A DNA stretch of 64,000 nt from Terriglobia bacterium (lineage in GTDB: Bacteria > Acidobacteriota > Terriglobia > UBA7540): assembly GCA_020072655.1 (NCBI GenBank), contig JAIQGH010000005.1, positions 58,293-122,292 on the forward strand, read 5' to 3'. The position numbers were made by a program, and so were the translations under genes. This document shows, one piece after another, positions 25,255 through 33,075 of the stretch; the stretch's first letter is position 1, and every line of letters begins with the position of its first letter. The notes beneath the pieces are model-generated. The model made no database searches, had not been told where the DNA came from, and saw only the letters and a program-made list of their open reading frames with translations.

Positions 25255-26466
25255 CTAATCCCCGTGGGCGCGCGGCGCGGCCCAGGCGAGCCCGGGTTCG
25301 ACCACGGCTTCGCGCACGCCATCCCAACTCACCCGCGGCAGGATGATGTCTTTCTTCACCCGCGGCGCGTGCTCGCACACCGCTTGCAACATGCTGTCGA
25401 GCAAGACATCCGAGAGCCGGTGCGGCTTCAGCCCCAGCTCGAGCAGTTTGCGGAGTACGGGATTGTAGTAATGCTGCTCCGCCTCGACGCGCGGATTCTT
25501 CAGGTGTTGAATCTGGACAGCCAGCCCCAGCTTCTCCCCTTCCCGCTTCACCATCTCCGCCAAATCCAACACATTGAAGGTCTCTGTGAATTGATTGAAG
25601 ACCCGGTATTCGCCCGCCTGGGGCGGATTCAGCACAGCGAGCTCGACGCAGCGCAGCGTGTCGCGAATGTTGAGGAAGCCGCGCGTCTGCCCGCCTTGGC
25701 CGTAGACGGTGAGCGGAATCCCGATCGCCGCCTGCACGCAGAAACGGTTGAGCGCCGTGCCGAACACTTCATCGTAATGGAAGCTCGTCATAAGGCGTGG
25801 GTCGAGCTTCGTTTCCTCGGTCTCAATGCCGTAGACGACCCCCTGGTTCAGGTCGGTGGAGCGCAGCTTCCACACCCGGCAGGCAAAAAGGATGTTGTGG
25901 CTGTCGTGGACCTTGGAGAGATGATAGAAGGAGCCGGCCTGCTTGGGGTACGGCAACACATCCTTCCGCCCCTTGTACTCGATCTCGATGAATCCCTCTT
26001 CAATGTCAATGTTTGGCGTGCCGTATTCACCCATCGTGCCGAGCTTGACGAGGTGGCACGCCGGCGCGACTTCGCGCATCGCCCAAAGCACGTGAAGGGT
26101 TCCCGAAAGGTTGTTGACCTGGGTGAAGACCGCGCGGCCGTGGTCAATCATGGAATAGGGCGCGGAAGGCTGTTCCCCGTAATGGATGACGGCCTCAGGG
26201 CGGAAACCTTCCAGGATAGCCCGGACGGCCCCGTAGTTGCGCAGATCGGCGACGTAGAGTTCAATCGTGCGGCCTGTCACTTCCTTCCACGCTTTCACGC
26301 GATCGTGAAGCGTGGCAATGGGGAAGAGCGGCTCGACGTTCAATTCCACTTCCCACCGGCGCTTGGCGAAGTTGTCCAGCACGCCCACGGCGTGGCCGCG
26401 CGCGGACAGATACATCGCCGTCGGCCAGCCCAAGTAACCGTCCCCGCCCAGAACCAGGATTCGCAA
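25255..26466 (-). CDS. sqdB: UDP-sulfoquinovose synthase-like NAD-dependent epimerase
   Basis: A 403-residue extended SDR of the SQD1/SqdB group. Family marks are GGDGYLGWPTAMYLS at the N-terminus, GTMGEYGTPN, and YPKQAGSFYHLSKVHDSHN with the catalytic Tyr and Lys, plus GIETEETKLDPRL and the C-terminal HYYNPVLRKLLELGL. The known reaction joins UDP-glucose and sulfite to UDP-sulfoquinovose, the head-group donor of sulfolipid. No SqdX/SQD2-like glycosyltransferase or sulfite donor gene is visible in the window, so the end product is uncertain. It lies in a same-strand series with the 114-residue unknown protein and glmS. Confidence 0.86.
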   Translation of the reverse strand: MRILVLGGDGYLGWPTAMYLSARGHAVGVLDNFAKRRWEVELNVEPLFPIATLHDRVKAWKEVTGRTIELYVADLRNYGAVRAILEGFRPEAVIHYGEQPSAPYSMIDHGRAVFTQVNNLSGTLHVLWAMREVAPACHLVKLGTMGEYGTPNIDIEEGFIEIEYKGRKDVLPYPKQAGSFYHLSKVHDSHNILFACRVWKLRSTDLNQGVVYGIETEETKLDPRLMTSFHYDEVFGTALNRFCVQAAIGIPLTVYGQGGQTRGFLNIRDTLRCVELAVLNPPQAGEYRVFNQFTETFNVLDLAEMVKREGEKLGLAVQIQHLKNPRVEAEQHYYNPVLRKLLELGLKPHRLSDVLLDSMLQAVCEHAPRVKKDIILPRVSWDGVREAVVEPGLAWAAPRAHGD

Positions 26467-26490
26467 GATTCCCTCCCTTGTTTGCTTTTC

Positions 26491-26518
26491 GAGAGTCGCC
26501 CCGGCGGGGCGTCTCTAC
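26491..26518. repeat. REP-like hairpin between hypothetical gene and sqdB
   Basis: GAGA-GCCCCG / CGGGGC-TCTC type stem with one mismatch in each arm, ending in CTCTAC. A close relative lies at 53864-53892. Confidence 0.6.
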
Positions 26519-26522
26519 GGCT

Positions 26523-26867
26523 TCACAGATACCCTCGCTCGCGCGCCAGACGGCGGAGTTCCTCGCCTGGGAGCGGGAGCTCAGCCAGGGTGGCGTCGTA
26601 ACCCTGCTCGAGCGTGCGGCGCAAATGCAGCGCGGCGATGTCCACAAGCTGTTGATCCGTCAGGTACTTGTGCTCGCCTTCGCGAAGCTCCGTGAGCGCC
26701 GCGCAGGAAATCGCCACGGTCACCGGATGACCGTCCACCCGGAACAGGCAATCCACCGTGTCGCTGTGGCGGGTGGCGATTCCCGACATGAGGTGCACAA
26801 AGCGCACCTGCACCGGCGCGGCAAAGGCCTCGGAACGGACCCCGAACGGCGGCGCAAAGAAACTCAT
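26523..26867 (-). CDS. Hypothetical protein, DUF1488-like
   Basis: A 114-residue soluble protein. Its central part (DTVDCLFRVDGHPVTVAIS; ELREGEHKYLTDQQLVDIAA) resembles the small DUF1488-type fold with two strands and a helical C-terminal half, but the match is only moderate. It is the first gene of the same-strand run with sqdB and glmS, separated from sqdB by a 56-base gap that contains a GC hairpin. No function can be given. Confidence 0.7.
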   Translation of the reverse strand: MSFFAPPFGVRSEAFAAPVQVRFVHLMSGIATRHSDTVDCLFRVDGHPVTVAISCAALTELREGEHKYLTDQQLVDIAALHLRRTLEQGYDATLAELPLPGEELRRLARERGYL

Positions 26868-27391
26868 TCCCTAATTTCATCCGGAGCAGGACGCCCTGAC
26901 GGACGCGCGCTCAAACACAGGGCTTATTATAGTCCATCCACGGTTGTTCCCGAACCGTTTTGCCGGTGTAGGGCCCCGATTCATCGGGGCATGCCGGAAG
27001 CACCCGCCCTTCGGCGGCGACCCTTCGGCGTTTGCTCAGGGCCCCGACCGGAAGCTGCGGAGCGAGCGAAGTCGAGGGGCGAACGTCGAGCCGCAAGTTC
27101 CGCCCAGCGCTCCTCGAGACCGAAACGCCCAGCAACCTTTCCCGGGCCTGCGGCATCGTATGGAGTAACCTAACACTTGTGACTACCTGGGGTAGTGGGT
27201 AGCGCAAAGGGCAACCAAGTTACCCACTCCCCCCTTCCCTTTTACCCGATCAGCCAAAACCCAAGAAGGCAGGAGCCTGCCGCTCCCTTCACCGCGTCGG
27301 AGGCTTGCGACAAGCGATTGCATGTCCAGCGAACCGTGGCTATACTGGCCTACCTGAAATTGGCCCGCCCGCCGAAGGTAAGGACTTGACC
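26868..27391. other. Intergenic region with palindromes
   Basis: About 520 bases without a credible gene. It holds a GGCCCCGAT/ATCGGGGC palindrome (26971-26991), a hairpin with the GAGCGAAGTCGA motif near 27062-27100 that resembles the insert in mfd, and two overlapping hairpins at 27183-27228 upstream of the phosphatase gene. Confidence 0.45.
26971..26991. repeat. REP-like palindrome
   Basis: GGCCCCGAT, short loop, ATCGGGGC. Same family as 13825, 38157 and 39558. Confidence 0.6.
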
Positions 27392-29014
27392 GTGCAAAAA
27401 CGACCCCGGCCGAGGAAGCCCTCTAAGCAGCCAAAAGGCCTCCTTTCATCCACCAACCTGGTCAAGGAAATCGAGGACCTGGGCGGCGAACTGGGCAATG
27501 CTCTGGAGCCGAAGAACGTCATTGACTCGCTCACCTCGCGGCTGGTCGAGCGGTACGGGGCGATGGCCGCAGGCACTTGGATGGTCGCGGCCGACTCCGC
27601 CGCGCTCGAACTGGTCAGCCGCGTCGGCAAGTTCGAATTCCCAGCGGACCTCGGGAAGACGACGGAGAGTTTGCTCAGCCGGGCGATCGCGCACCGGCTG
27701 CCACAAACCCTGACGTCTCTTGAGGGCAAAGACGTCCTGGCCTGCTGGGCGAAGCAGCATCACGTTAGGTTCCTGGGCGCCTACCCCCTGCTCGATGACT
27801 CGCACGTCCAAGGCGTGCTCCTGGTGGCCTATGCCCGGACTCCGGCCAAGCCGCTGCTGGCTCTCTTCCGTCTGCACGCCCGGCTCGCCTCGCTGGCGCT
27901 CCGCGACGCGGAACTCCTCCACTCCACGCGTCACACGCTGAACACGCTGAGCTTCCTGGTGGAGGCCAGCAAAGCTCTGACCTCGACGCTGGACCTCTCC
28001 GAGCTGCTGGGCCGCATTCTGGACGTGGCCAAGACGCATACGGAAGCCGAGCGCGGGACGCTCTTCCTGGTCGACGAGACGACCAACGAGATCTGGTCGC
28101 TGATCGCTCACGGGCTCGGAAAGCAGGAAATCCGCTTGCCGCTCAAGATCATCGCCGCCCTGCAGTTGCTCAACAAGCTGAAAGGCTCGTTCACGCAGGA
28201 GGACGCCGACTTCCTGCTGACACTTTCCGGGCACATGGCGCTGGCCCTCGAAAACGCGCAATTGCACCAGGCCCTCCTCGACAAGGAGCGCATGGAAAAG
28301 GAATTGGCGCTGGCGCGGGGAATCCAGCGCAGCCTGCTGCCGGATCGCGCGCCGCTCGTCGAAGGCTTCGATATCGCGCTGCTCAACGAGCCTTGCTACG
28401 CGGTGGGAGGGGATTACTACGATTTCCTCAACCTCGGCCCGCACACGCTGCTCACCGTGATCGCCGATGTCGAGGGCAAGGGGGTGAGTTCGGCCCTGGT
28501 CATGTCGAACCTTCAGGCCACGCTCCGCGCCCTGGTGCTGCACCTCCACTCGCTCGACGAAATCGCCGAGAGCTTGAACCGGATGATCCTGAACGACACG
28601 CGGTCGCAAAAATACCTGAGCATTTTCATCGGGCTGTTCGACGTGCGTCGCAAGGCGCTGCACTACATTAACTGCGGCCATGTGCCGCCGGTCATCGTCC
28701 GGCCCGACCAGGAACCGGTCCTGCTCACCCAGGGCGGCACGGTCATCGGCCTGTTTGAGAACGCCCTTTACCAGCGCGGACACACGAAGCTGCAGCACGG
28801 CGACGTGCTCATCCTCTGCACCGACGGCATCACGGAATCCATGGATACCCTGTCCGAAGAGTACGGGATGGAGAGACTGGTGCAGTGCGTTCAGTCCGTC
28901 GCCGACCAGAGCGCCGCCGAGATCGTCGCCGCCGTCGGCGCCGACGTGGCCCGCTTCTCTCGCCATGGGACACACATCGACGATAAGGTGATGATTGCCC
29001 TCAAGGTCATTTGA
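27392..29014 (+). CDS. SpoIIE/RsbU-type PP2C phosphatase with a shortened GAF domain
   Basis: A 540-residue regulatory protein. Residues 40-190 look like a first, divergent GAF-like domain, residues 195-300 a second GAF domain, and residues 310-540 a PP2C/SpoIIE phosphatase (ELALARGIQRSLLPDRAP; GGDYYDFLNLG; DVEGKGVSSALVMSNLQA; LCTDGITESMD; HIDDKVMIALK). In the second GAF domain EIRLPLKI is followed at once by IAALQLLNK, whereas intact relatives have some 45-55 residues between these strands, so the ligand pocket is largely missing. GTG at 27392 was chosen for its AAGGA ribosome site. Its likely target is an anti-anti-sigma (STAS) protein encoded elsewhere. Confidence 0.88.
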   Translation: MQKRPRPRKPSKQPKGLLSSTNLVKEIEDLGGELGNALEPKNVIDSLTSRLVERYGAMAAGTWMVAADSAALELVSRVGKFEFPADLGKTTESLLSRAIAHRLPQTLTSLEGKDVLACWAKQHHVRFLGAYPLLDDSHVQGVLLVAYARTPAKPLLALFRLHARLASLALRDAELLHSTRHTLNTLSFLVEASKALTSTLDLSELLGRILDVAKTHTEAERGTLFLVDETTNEIWSLIAHGLGKQEIRLPLKIIAALQLLNKLKGSFTQEDADFLLTLSGHMALALENAQLHQALLDKERMEKELALARGIQRSLLPDRAPLVEGFDIALLNEPCYAVGGDYYDFLNLGPHTLLTVIADVEGKGVSSALVMSNLQATLRALVLHLHSLDEIAESLNRMILNDTRSQKYLSIFIGLFDVRRKALHYINCGHVPPVIVRPDQEPVLLTQGGTVIGLFENALYQRGHTKLQHGDVLILCTDGITESMDTLSEEYGMERLVQCVQSVADQSAAEIVAAVGADVARFSRHGTHIDDKVMIALKVI

Positions 29015-29026
29015 AAACAGGGGGCA

Positions 29027-29089
29027 GGGGCTAGGTGCTGGGTGCTAGGTGCTGGGTGCTGGGTTCTGGGTGCTGGGTTCTGGGGACTG
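29027..29089. repeat. 7-bp tandem array, nine units
   Basis: Nine consecutive heptamers of GGTGCTG type (variants GGTGCTA, GGTTCTG, GGGACTG) begin 13 bases after the phosphatase stop codon. Confidence 0.85.
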
Positions 29090-29150
29090 CGCAGTAACGT
29101 ATTCGGTCCCTGCCTGACTTTAGCAAATTCAAGCTGCCATGCTCTGCACT

Positions 29151-29213
29151 CTCAACTTTCAACTCTCGATTGTTGACTGTCGACTGTTCACTGTCCACTA
29201 TCCACTGTTCACC
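29151..29213. repeat. 7-bp tandem array, nine units
   Basis: Nine consecutive heptamers of STCNACT type (CTCAACT, GTCGACT, GTTCACT, GTCCACT). The stop codon of the minus-strand 87-residue gene (29209-29211) is in the last unit. Unlike other loci, the array at 29027-29089 is not its reverse complement. Confidence 0.85.
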
Positions 29214-29472
29214 GCTCTTCGAGCCTCAACCTGACGGGTTTCCCTTCCCCAAACTTCCGCGTCAGCCAGTCTTCCATGTCGGCGCGCAGAGCATCCAGGT
29301 CTACTCGAAAGCTGGCTTCCAATTCGCCATCGGTAATCGGCAGCGTCTCGTCAAAGGCTGCGCGTCCTGTGAAGCTGCGCATCGCGAAGCTATCCAACCA
29401 GGGTGCGGGACAGGGGCGCGGCCCATCGGGCGCCAGCACTTCAACGCGAATCTTGCGCGCAAACATCGGCAA
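29209..29472 (-). CDS. Hypothetical protein, 87 residues
   Basis: A small soluble protein with alternating strand and helix character (KIRVEVLAPDG; LDALRADMEDWLTRKFGEGK). It has no family that I recognise. The coding frame ends within a heptamer array. Its composition and an acidic C-terminal helix look protein-like, but without a clear ribosome site the call is tentative. Confidence 0.5.
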   Translation of the reverse strand: MPMFARKIRVEVLAPDGPRPCPAPWLDSFAMRSFTGRAAFDETLPITDGELEASFRVDLDALRADMEDWLTRKFGEGKPVRLRLEER

Positions 29473-29494
29473 CGGCCTCCAGGTTGGCGAGTAG

Positions 29495-29545
29495 CGCCGG
29501 GCTCCCCCGGCCCGTTCCCGGCACGAGCCGCAGCGGGCACCCCGG
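29495..29545. repeat. REP-like element shared with 62220-62268
   Basis: Roughly 50 bases built from CCGGGCTCCCCCGGCCCG, an ACGAGCCG core and GCGGGCANCCCGG. The copy at 62220-62268 agrees at most positions. Both lie just upstream of the start codon of a minus-strand gene. Confidence 0.65.
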
Positions 29546-29600
29546 CCTGCCCCGACGAGTCGGAGCGCTACATCTGCAAACCCATTTGAGGCGCACGCCG

Positions 29601-29930
29601 CTAGGCGATTTCTGCCGTGTAGGTGGAAAGCGTGGCCCCGACGAAGCGCAGGCTCACACGATTCATCTCGCCTTCCTTCTGCACGCCGACCACGGCGGCG
29701 CTGGCGAAGAAGTCCGATGGGCCCTCGCCGGGCCTGACCGGGCCGCGTCCGGGGATCACGACGGTCAACGAGCTATGAAGGGGCAGGGCGCGACGGGTGT
29801 ACAGGGAGAGGCCTCGCCGGCTGACCTCCAAGGCCTCAGTGTTCTCCTCGAACGATTCGCCTTGCGCGTCGACCCCGCGAACCTGCAGGGGGATGGCGGC
29901 GTGAGTTCTGCGCTGGGTACGTTGCTCCAA
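29601..29930 (-). CDS. PilZ-domain protein
   Basis: A 109-residue single PilZ domain. The c-di-GMP-binding RxxxR region is at the N-terminus (RTQRRTHAAIPLQV) and the second motif reads LEVSRRGLS, matching the D/NxSxxG pattern loosely. The C-terminus has VSLRFVG, as expected for the last strands. It lies downstream of the dus gene on the same strand. It is probably a small c-di-GMP receptor acting on motility or polysaccharide output; a second PilZ protein is at 47168-48046. Confidence 0.85.
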   Translation of the reverse strand: MEQRTQRRTHAAIPLQVRGVDAQGESFEENTEALEVSRRGLSLYTRRALPLHSSLTVVIPGRGPVRPGEGPSDFFASAAVVGVQKEGEMNRVSLRFVGATLSTYTAEIA

Positions 29931-30040
29931 AGAATCTCACTCCTGGTTGTGGGGTGGCCGTTCCGGCGGCCTAGTATGCCACAATTCGGCGGGAATCGTC
30001 GTCGACCGCTGCTGCCCCCTCACCAAGGAACTGCACCCAC

Positions 30041-31030
30041 TCAGACGCTGGCGTCCGCAAGAAAGAAGCGGTCCACCCGCTCGAGGACTTCGTGGACGTT
30101 CCGGGCGCTTTGCACGTTCCGCCGGAGGTCGGCGCCGTTGCGCACGCCGTGCGTGAACCAACTCGCGAACTGCTTCATCTTGCCCAACGCCCCCGGCGTT
30201 TCTTCCTCCACCAGCATGGCGTAATAGGTCCGGATGAGCTGGTAGCGATCCGCCTCCGTCGGCTCGGCGTAACAGCCACGCTGGAAGTATTGCTCCATTT
30301 GCCGGAAGATCCAAGGATTCGAGGCCGCGGCGCGGCCGATCATGACGGCGTCGCAGCCCGTTTGCGCCAAGAGCGCTTCGGCATCCCGCGGGGCAAAGAC
30401 ATCGCCATTGCCGATCACCGGAATGCGCACCGCCTCCTTGACCTGACGGATGGTCTGCCAGTTGGCGCGGCCGCTGAAGCCCTGCACGCGTGTGCGCGGG
30501 TGGACGGCAACGGCTTCGACGCCGGCTTGTTCCGCCAGGCGCGCCACCTCGACGGCCACGATTTCCTCTTCGCTCCATCCGGCGCGAATCTTGATGGTAA
30601 AGGGGATCCTCACCGCAGCGCGGACCCGTTCGAGGATCCGTCCCAACAAGGGCAGATCGCGCAGCAGCCCCGACCCGCCGCACTTGATGACCTTCTTCGC
30701 TGGGCAGCCCAGATTCAAATCCACCAGGTCAAAGCCGAGACCCTCGATCATGCGGGCGGCTTCCGCCAACCGCTCCGGCTCGGCGCCGAAAATCTGGGCG
30801 GTAATGGGCCGTTCCTCATCGGTGTAATAGAGATAGCCCCTGGTGCGGAGGTTTCGGCGGAGCATCCCTTCGCTGGAGACAAACTCCGTCATGATCAGGC
30901 CGCAGCCGCCCAGGCGCTTGATGAATCGGCGAAAGACCGTGTCGGTAATCCCCGCCATCGGCGCCAGGACGTGCGCCGGCCGAATCGCCACGTTGCGGAT
31001 GCGGAGTTCTTGGAGGAGCATTGGTGTCAT
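30041..31030 (-). CDS. dus: tRNA-dihydrouridine synthase
   Basis: A 329-residue TIM-barrel flavoenzyme of the DusB-like group. Seen motifs are VLAPMAGITDTVFRR at the N-terminus, the active-site NLGCPAKKV with the catalytic Cys, KIRAGW, AVAVHPRTRVQGFSG and VIGNGDVFAPRDA, and a C-terminal helical domain. It reduces specific uridines in tRNA D-loops using FMN and NADPH. It follows fabZ on the minus strand after about 500 bases. The segment after the Cys (IKCGGSGLL) has an extra Cys compared with E. coli DusB. Confidence 0.94.
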   Translation of the reverse strand: MTPMLLQELRIRNVAIRPAHVLAPMAGITDTVFRRFIKRLGGCGLIMTEFVSSEGMLRRNLRTRGYLYYTDEERPITAQIFGAEPERLAEAARMIEGLGFDLVDLNLGCPAKKVIKCGGSGLLRDLPLLGRILERVRAAVRIPFTIKIRAGWSEEEIVAVEVARLAEQAGVEAVAVHPRTRVQGFSGRANWQTIRQVKEAVRIPVIGNGDVFAPRDAEALLAQTGCDAVMIGRAAASNPWIFRQMEQYFQRGCYAEPTEADRYQLIRTYYAMLVEEETPGALGKMKQFASWFTHGVRNGADLRRNVQSARNVHEVLERVDRFFLADASV

Positions 31031-31532
31031 TCTGCCAGCAAACGCCCAGGCCGTCCAGTCGGGAGATATCGGGCATTATGTCCCTGGCACCGGAACCCCA
31101 CTTCACGCCCTCCACTTAGGTCCGCTAGCTGGATACACCGACCGGTCCTCGCGCCGCGCCAGAGCTTTTGTTGATTCTAAGGCACATCGTGGCTTCGTTT
31201 CCTCGATTCCGTGCATTTGCGTGGTTTTTCTTTCAGACTGCCGACTCCTGAGTCCTGAATTCTGCCTTTTCATCCTTTCACTGATTCCAAAGGACATGTT
31301 GGGTTCGTTCCTAGAGTCTCTATTGCGCCTCCACTTAACTCGTGGCCTGCGCATCTTGCGCCTGACCTGCTGGGCTCATCTCAGCAAATCTGATTGCGAT
31401 CTTTCCCTCCCCCGGCGAGACGCCCGTGCCACATCCAGCCAAGCCTAACGGTCTAGCCTAGCTCACACCGGCGGGGATGTCAAGGCGGCCGCGCGCGAAG
31501 GCAGGAAAAGAGGTGGGGGAAGGGTCGTGGCG
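31031..31532. other. Intergenic stretch between fabZ-like gene and dus
   Basis: About 500 bases with no credible gene. It contains a four-unit heptamer array at 31236-31263 and otherwise unremarkable sequence that is more AT-rich than the neighbouring genes. Confidence 0.45.
31236..31263. repeat. 7-bp tandem array, four units
   Basis: Heptamers GACTGCC, GACTCCT, GAGTCCT, GAATTCT in strict 7-bp phase in the gap between the FabZ-like gene and dus. Confidence 0.65.
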
Positions 31533-31985
31533 CTAAGCGGGAAGGATGTCCTTTGCGTCCGCCACGGCGAAGCGCATCTGACCTTCGGCCACGAGTTCGC
31601 CCGCGCGGTAGGCGGTGCCCCGCAGCTCGCCGAAACGCTCGCCCATCTTGAGAACCTCGGCTTCCATGCGCAGCGTGTCCCCGGGAACCACGGGCTTGTG
31701 CAGGGTGGCGGAGGGAATCTGGAGGATGAAGGCGACTTTGCCGGCCATTTCCGGCCGTTCGAGCACCAGGATGGCGCCGAGCTGTGTCACGGCTTCGAGC
31801 AGGATCGCCGTCGGCACCTGCGACGAATCCGGCGCGTAGCCGAGCGAGGGCTCCTCGTTGCCCGTAAAGTTCTTGATGCCCACGATGCGCTTGCCGGGCT
31901 CAAGCTCCGTTACGCGGTCAATGAGCAAAAACGGGTAGCGGTGGGGGAGGATGCGTTGGATCGCGGACTGGCCAAATTGAGTCAT
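31533..31985 (-). CDS. FabZ-like hotdog protein lacking the catalytic His
   Basis: A 150-residue protein with the FabZ hotdog pattern: HRYPFLLIDRV, a central helix ILLEAVTQLGAILV, and HKPVVPGDTLRMEAEV. In FabZ the segment before the helix is GHFPG, whose His is catalytic together with the Glu of LEA. Here the same place reads GYAPD, so His is replaced by Tyr while Glu is kept. Dehydratase activity on 3-hydroxyacyl-ACP is therefore doubtful; a thioester-binding or altered-substrate role is possible. The start codon and the first codons (MTQFG) are formed by units of an 8-bp tandem repeat. Confidence 0.82.
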   Translation of the reverse strand: MTQFGQSAIQRILPHRYPFLLIDRVTELEPGKRIVGIKNFTGNEEPSLGYAPDSSQVPTAILLEAVTQLGAILVLERPEMAGKVAFILQIPSATLHKPVVPGDTLRMEAEVLKMGERFGELRGTAYRAGELVAEGQMRFAVADAKDILPA

Positions 31986-32141
31986 TGTTTCATTGAATCA
32001 TTGATTCCTTGGAAAGAGGAAATCGGAAACTGGAAATTCGAAACTCGAAATTGAAACGCGGGTTCCCCGCACGGACGAGTTTCGAATTTCGATTTTCGAG
32101 TTTCGGCCTTTCAATGAATCAATGCTTCAATGGATCAATTT
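31983..32141. repeat. Nested inverted repeat: octamer arms around heptamer arms
   Basis: Outer left arm (31983-32010): 8-bp units TCATTGNN. Inner left arm (about 32019-32056): 7-bp units GAAAYTS. Centre: short hairpin GCGGG/CCCGC (32057-32070). Inner right arm (32077-32105): 7-bp units GAGTTTC/GATTTTC. Outer right arm (32111-32141): 8-bp units TCAATGNN. Left and right arms are reverse complements in type at both levels. The fabZ-like start codon lies in the outer left arm and the yhaM stop in the outer right arm. Confidence 0.85.
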
Positions 32142-33075
32142 TGAGCAGTTCTCTCTTCAGCGCCGGATTGCGGGCGGTGAAATCGCCCTCCCGGTTCTTA
32201 TCCGTCGCGTACTGGGCGCGCATGCTGGCCAGTTTCGAGTCGAGGTTGTCGAGGGCATGCACGACGAGCGCCTCCGGGAACGCCGGTTCCTTGGGCGAGC
32301 CAAATTCCAGCTCGCCGTGATGCGACAGAATGATGTGCTGAAGCTGGTCCCGCAAGTCGGCCGGGAAGTCGGGGACGGCGCGCATCTTCTCGTTCACCAT
32401 TTCGAGCCCGACCGTGATGTGCCCCAGCAGTTGGCCGCGCGTCGTATAGCGGAATCCTCTCCGGAAGGCGAGTTCTTCAGTTTTGCCGATGTCATGCAGC
32501 ACAATCCCCGCCAGCACCAGGTCGCGCCGCAGGAAGGGATAGTGATCGCACACCTGGTCGGCAAGCTCGATTAAGGAGAGGACGTGTTCGACCAGGCCGC
32601 CCAGGTAGGCGTGGTGGTAGCTCATGGCGGCGGGGGCCAGCTTGTATTTCTCCGCGATCGCCGGGTCTTCGAAAAGCGCGAGCAGCAAGGCGCGCAGCGG
32701 GCCTTCGGGGACCAGGCGAAGCCGCGCCAGGAGCGCGGCGTACATCTCCTCCGCGTCGCGTTCGGAGCGGGGCAGGTAATCGCGGGGATCAATTTCCTCG
32801 TCGCGGCAGCGGCGGATTTTGGTGACCACCACCTGCGGGGCGCCGCGATACGTATCGACGCTGCCCTGCACCCAGACGAAATCCTCCGGCTCGAAATCCT
32901 GGCCTACCCGGTCGCAGTCCCACACCTTGGCCTTGATCACGCCGCTCGCGTCGCGTAACTCCAGGTCGAGATAAGGCCGGCCGTTGCTGGCGGTTTTTCG
33001 TTCCTTGCTGTGAATCAGGAAGGTGGTTTCCAGGCGGTTGCCGGGCGCGAGGTCAGCGACGGATTGGGATTTCAT
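32119..33075 (-). CDS. YhaM-like 3'-5' exoribonuclease (OB fold + HD domain)
   Basis: A 318-residue protein. Residues 1-95 form an OB-fold nucleic-acid domain (TTFLIHSKERKTASNGRPYL; WVQGSVDTYRG). Residues 150-290 form an HD phosphohydrolase domain with AAMSYHHAYLGGLVEH, the metal-binding VLHDIGK and IILSHHGELEFGSP. This is the YhaM/CBF1 architecture, an exoribonuclease first known from Bacillus. Its start overlaps the stop of the SurA-like gene by four bases, which suggests coupled translation. The last residues (KIDPLKH) and the stop are encoded by the octamer repeat. Confidence 0.9.
   Translation of the reverse strand: MKSQSVADLAPGNRLETTFLIHSKERKTASNGRPYLDLELRDASGVIKAKVWDCDRVGQDFEPEDFVWVQGSVDTYRGAPQVVVTKIRRCRDEEIDPRDYLPRSERDAEEMYAALLARLRLVPEGPLRALLLALFEDPAIAEKYKLAPAAMSYHHAYLGGLVEHVLSLIELADQVCDHYPFLRRDLVLAGIVLHDIGKTEELAFRRGFRYTTRGQLLGHITVGLEMVNEKMRAVPDFPADLRDQLQHIILSHHGELEFGSPKEPAFPEALVVHALDNLDSKLASMRAQYATDKNREGDFTARNPALKRELLKIDPLKH

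Noticed and set aside
27446..28975. Long minus-strand open frame opposite the phosphatase gene
   Set aside because: Lies entirely inside a recognisable SpoIIE-type gene and its translation has no family resemblance.
29027..29213. Tandem repeats considered as a CRISPR array
   Set aside because: Units are 7 bp without spacers and no cas gene is present.
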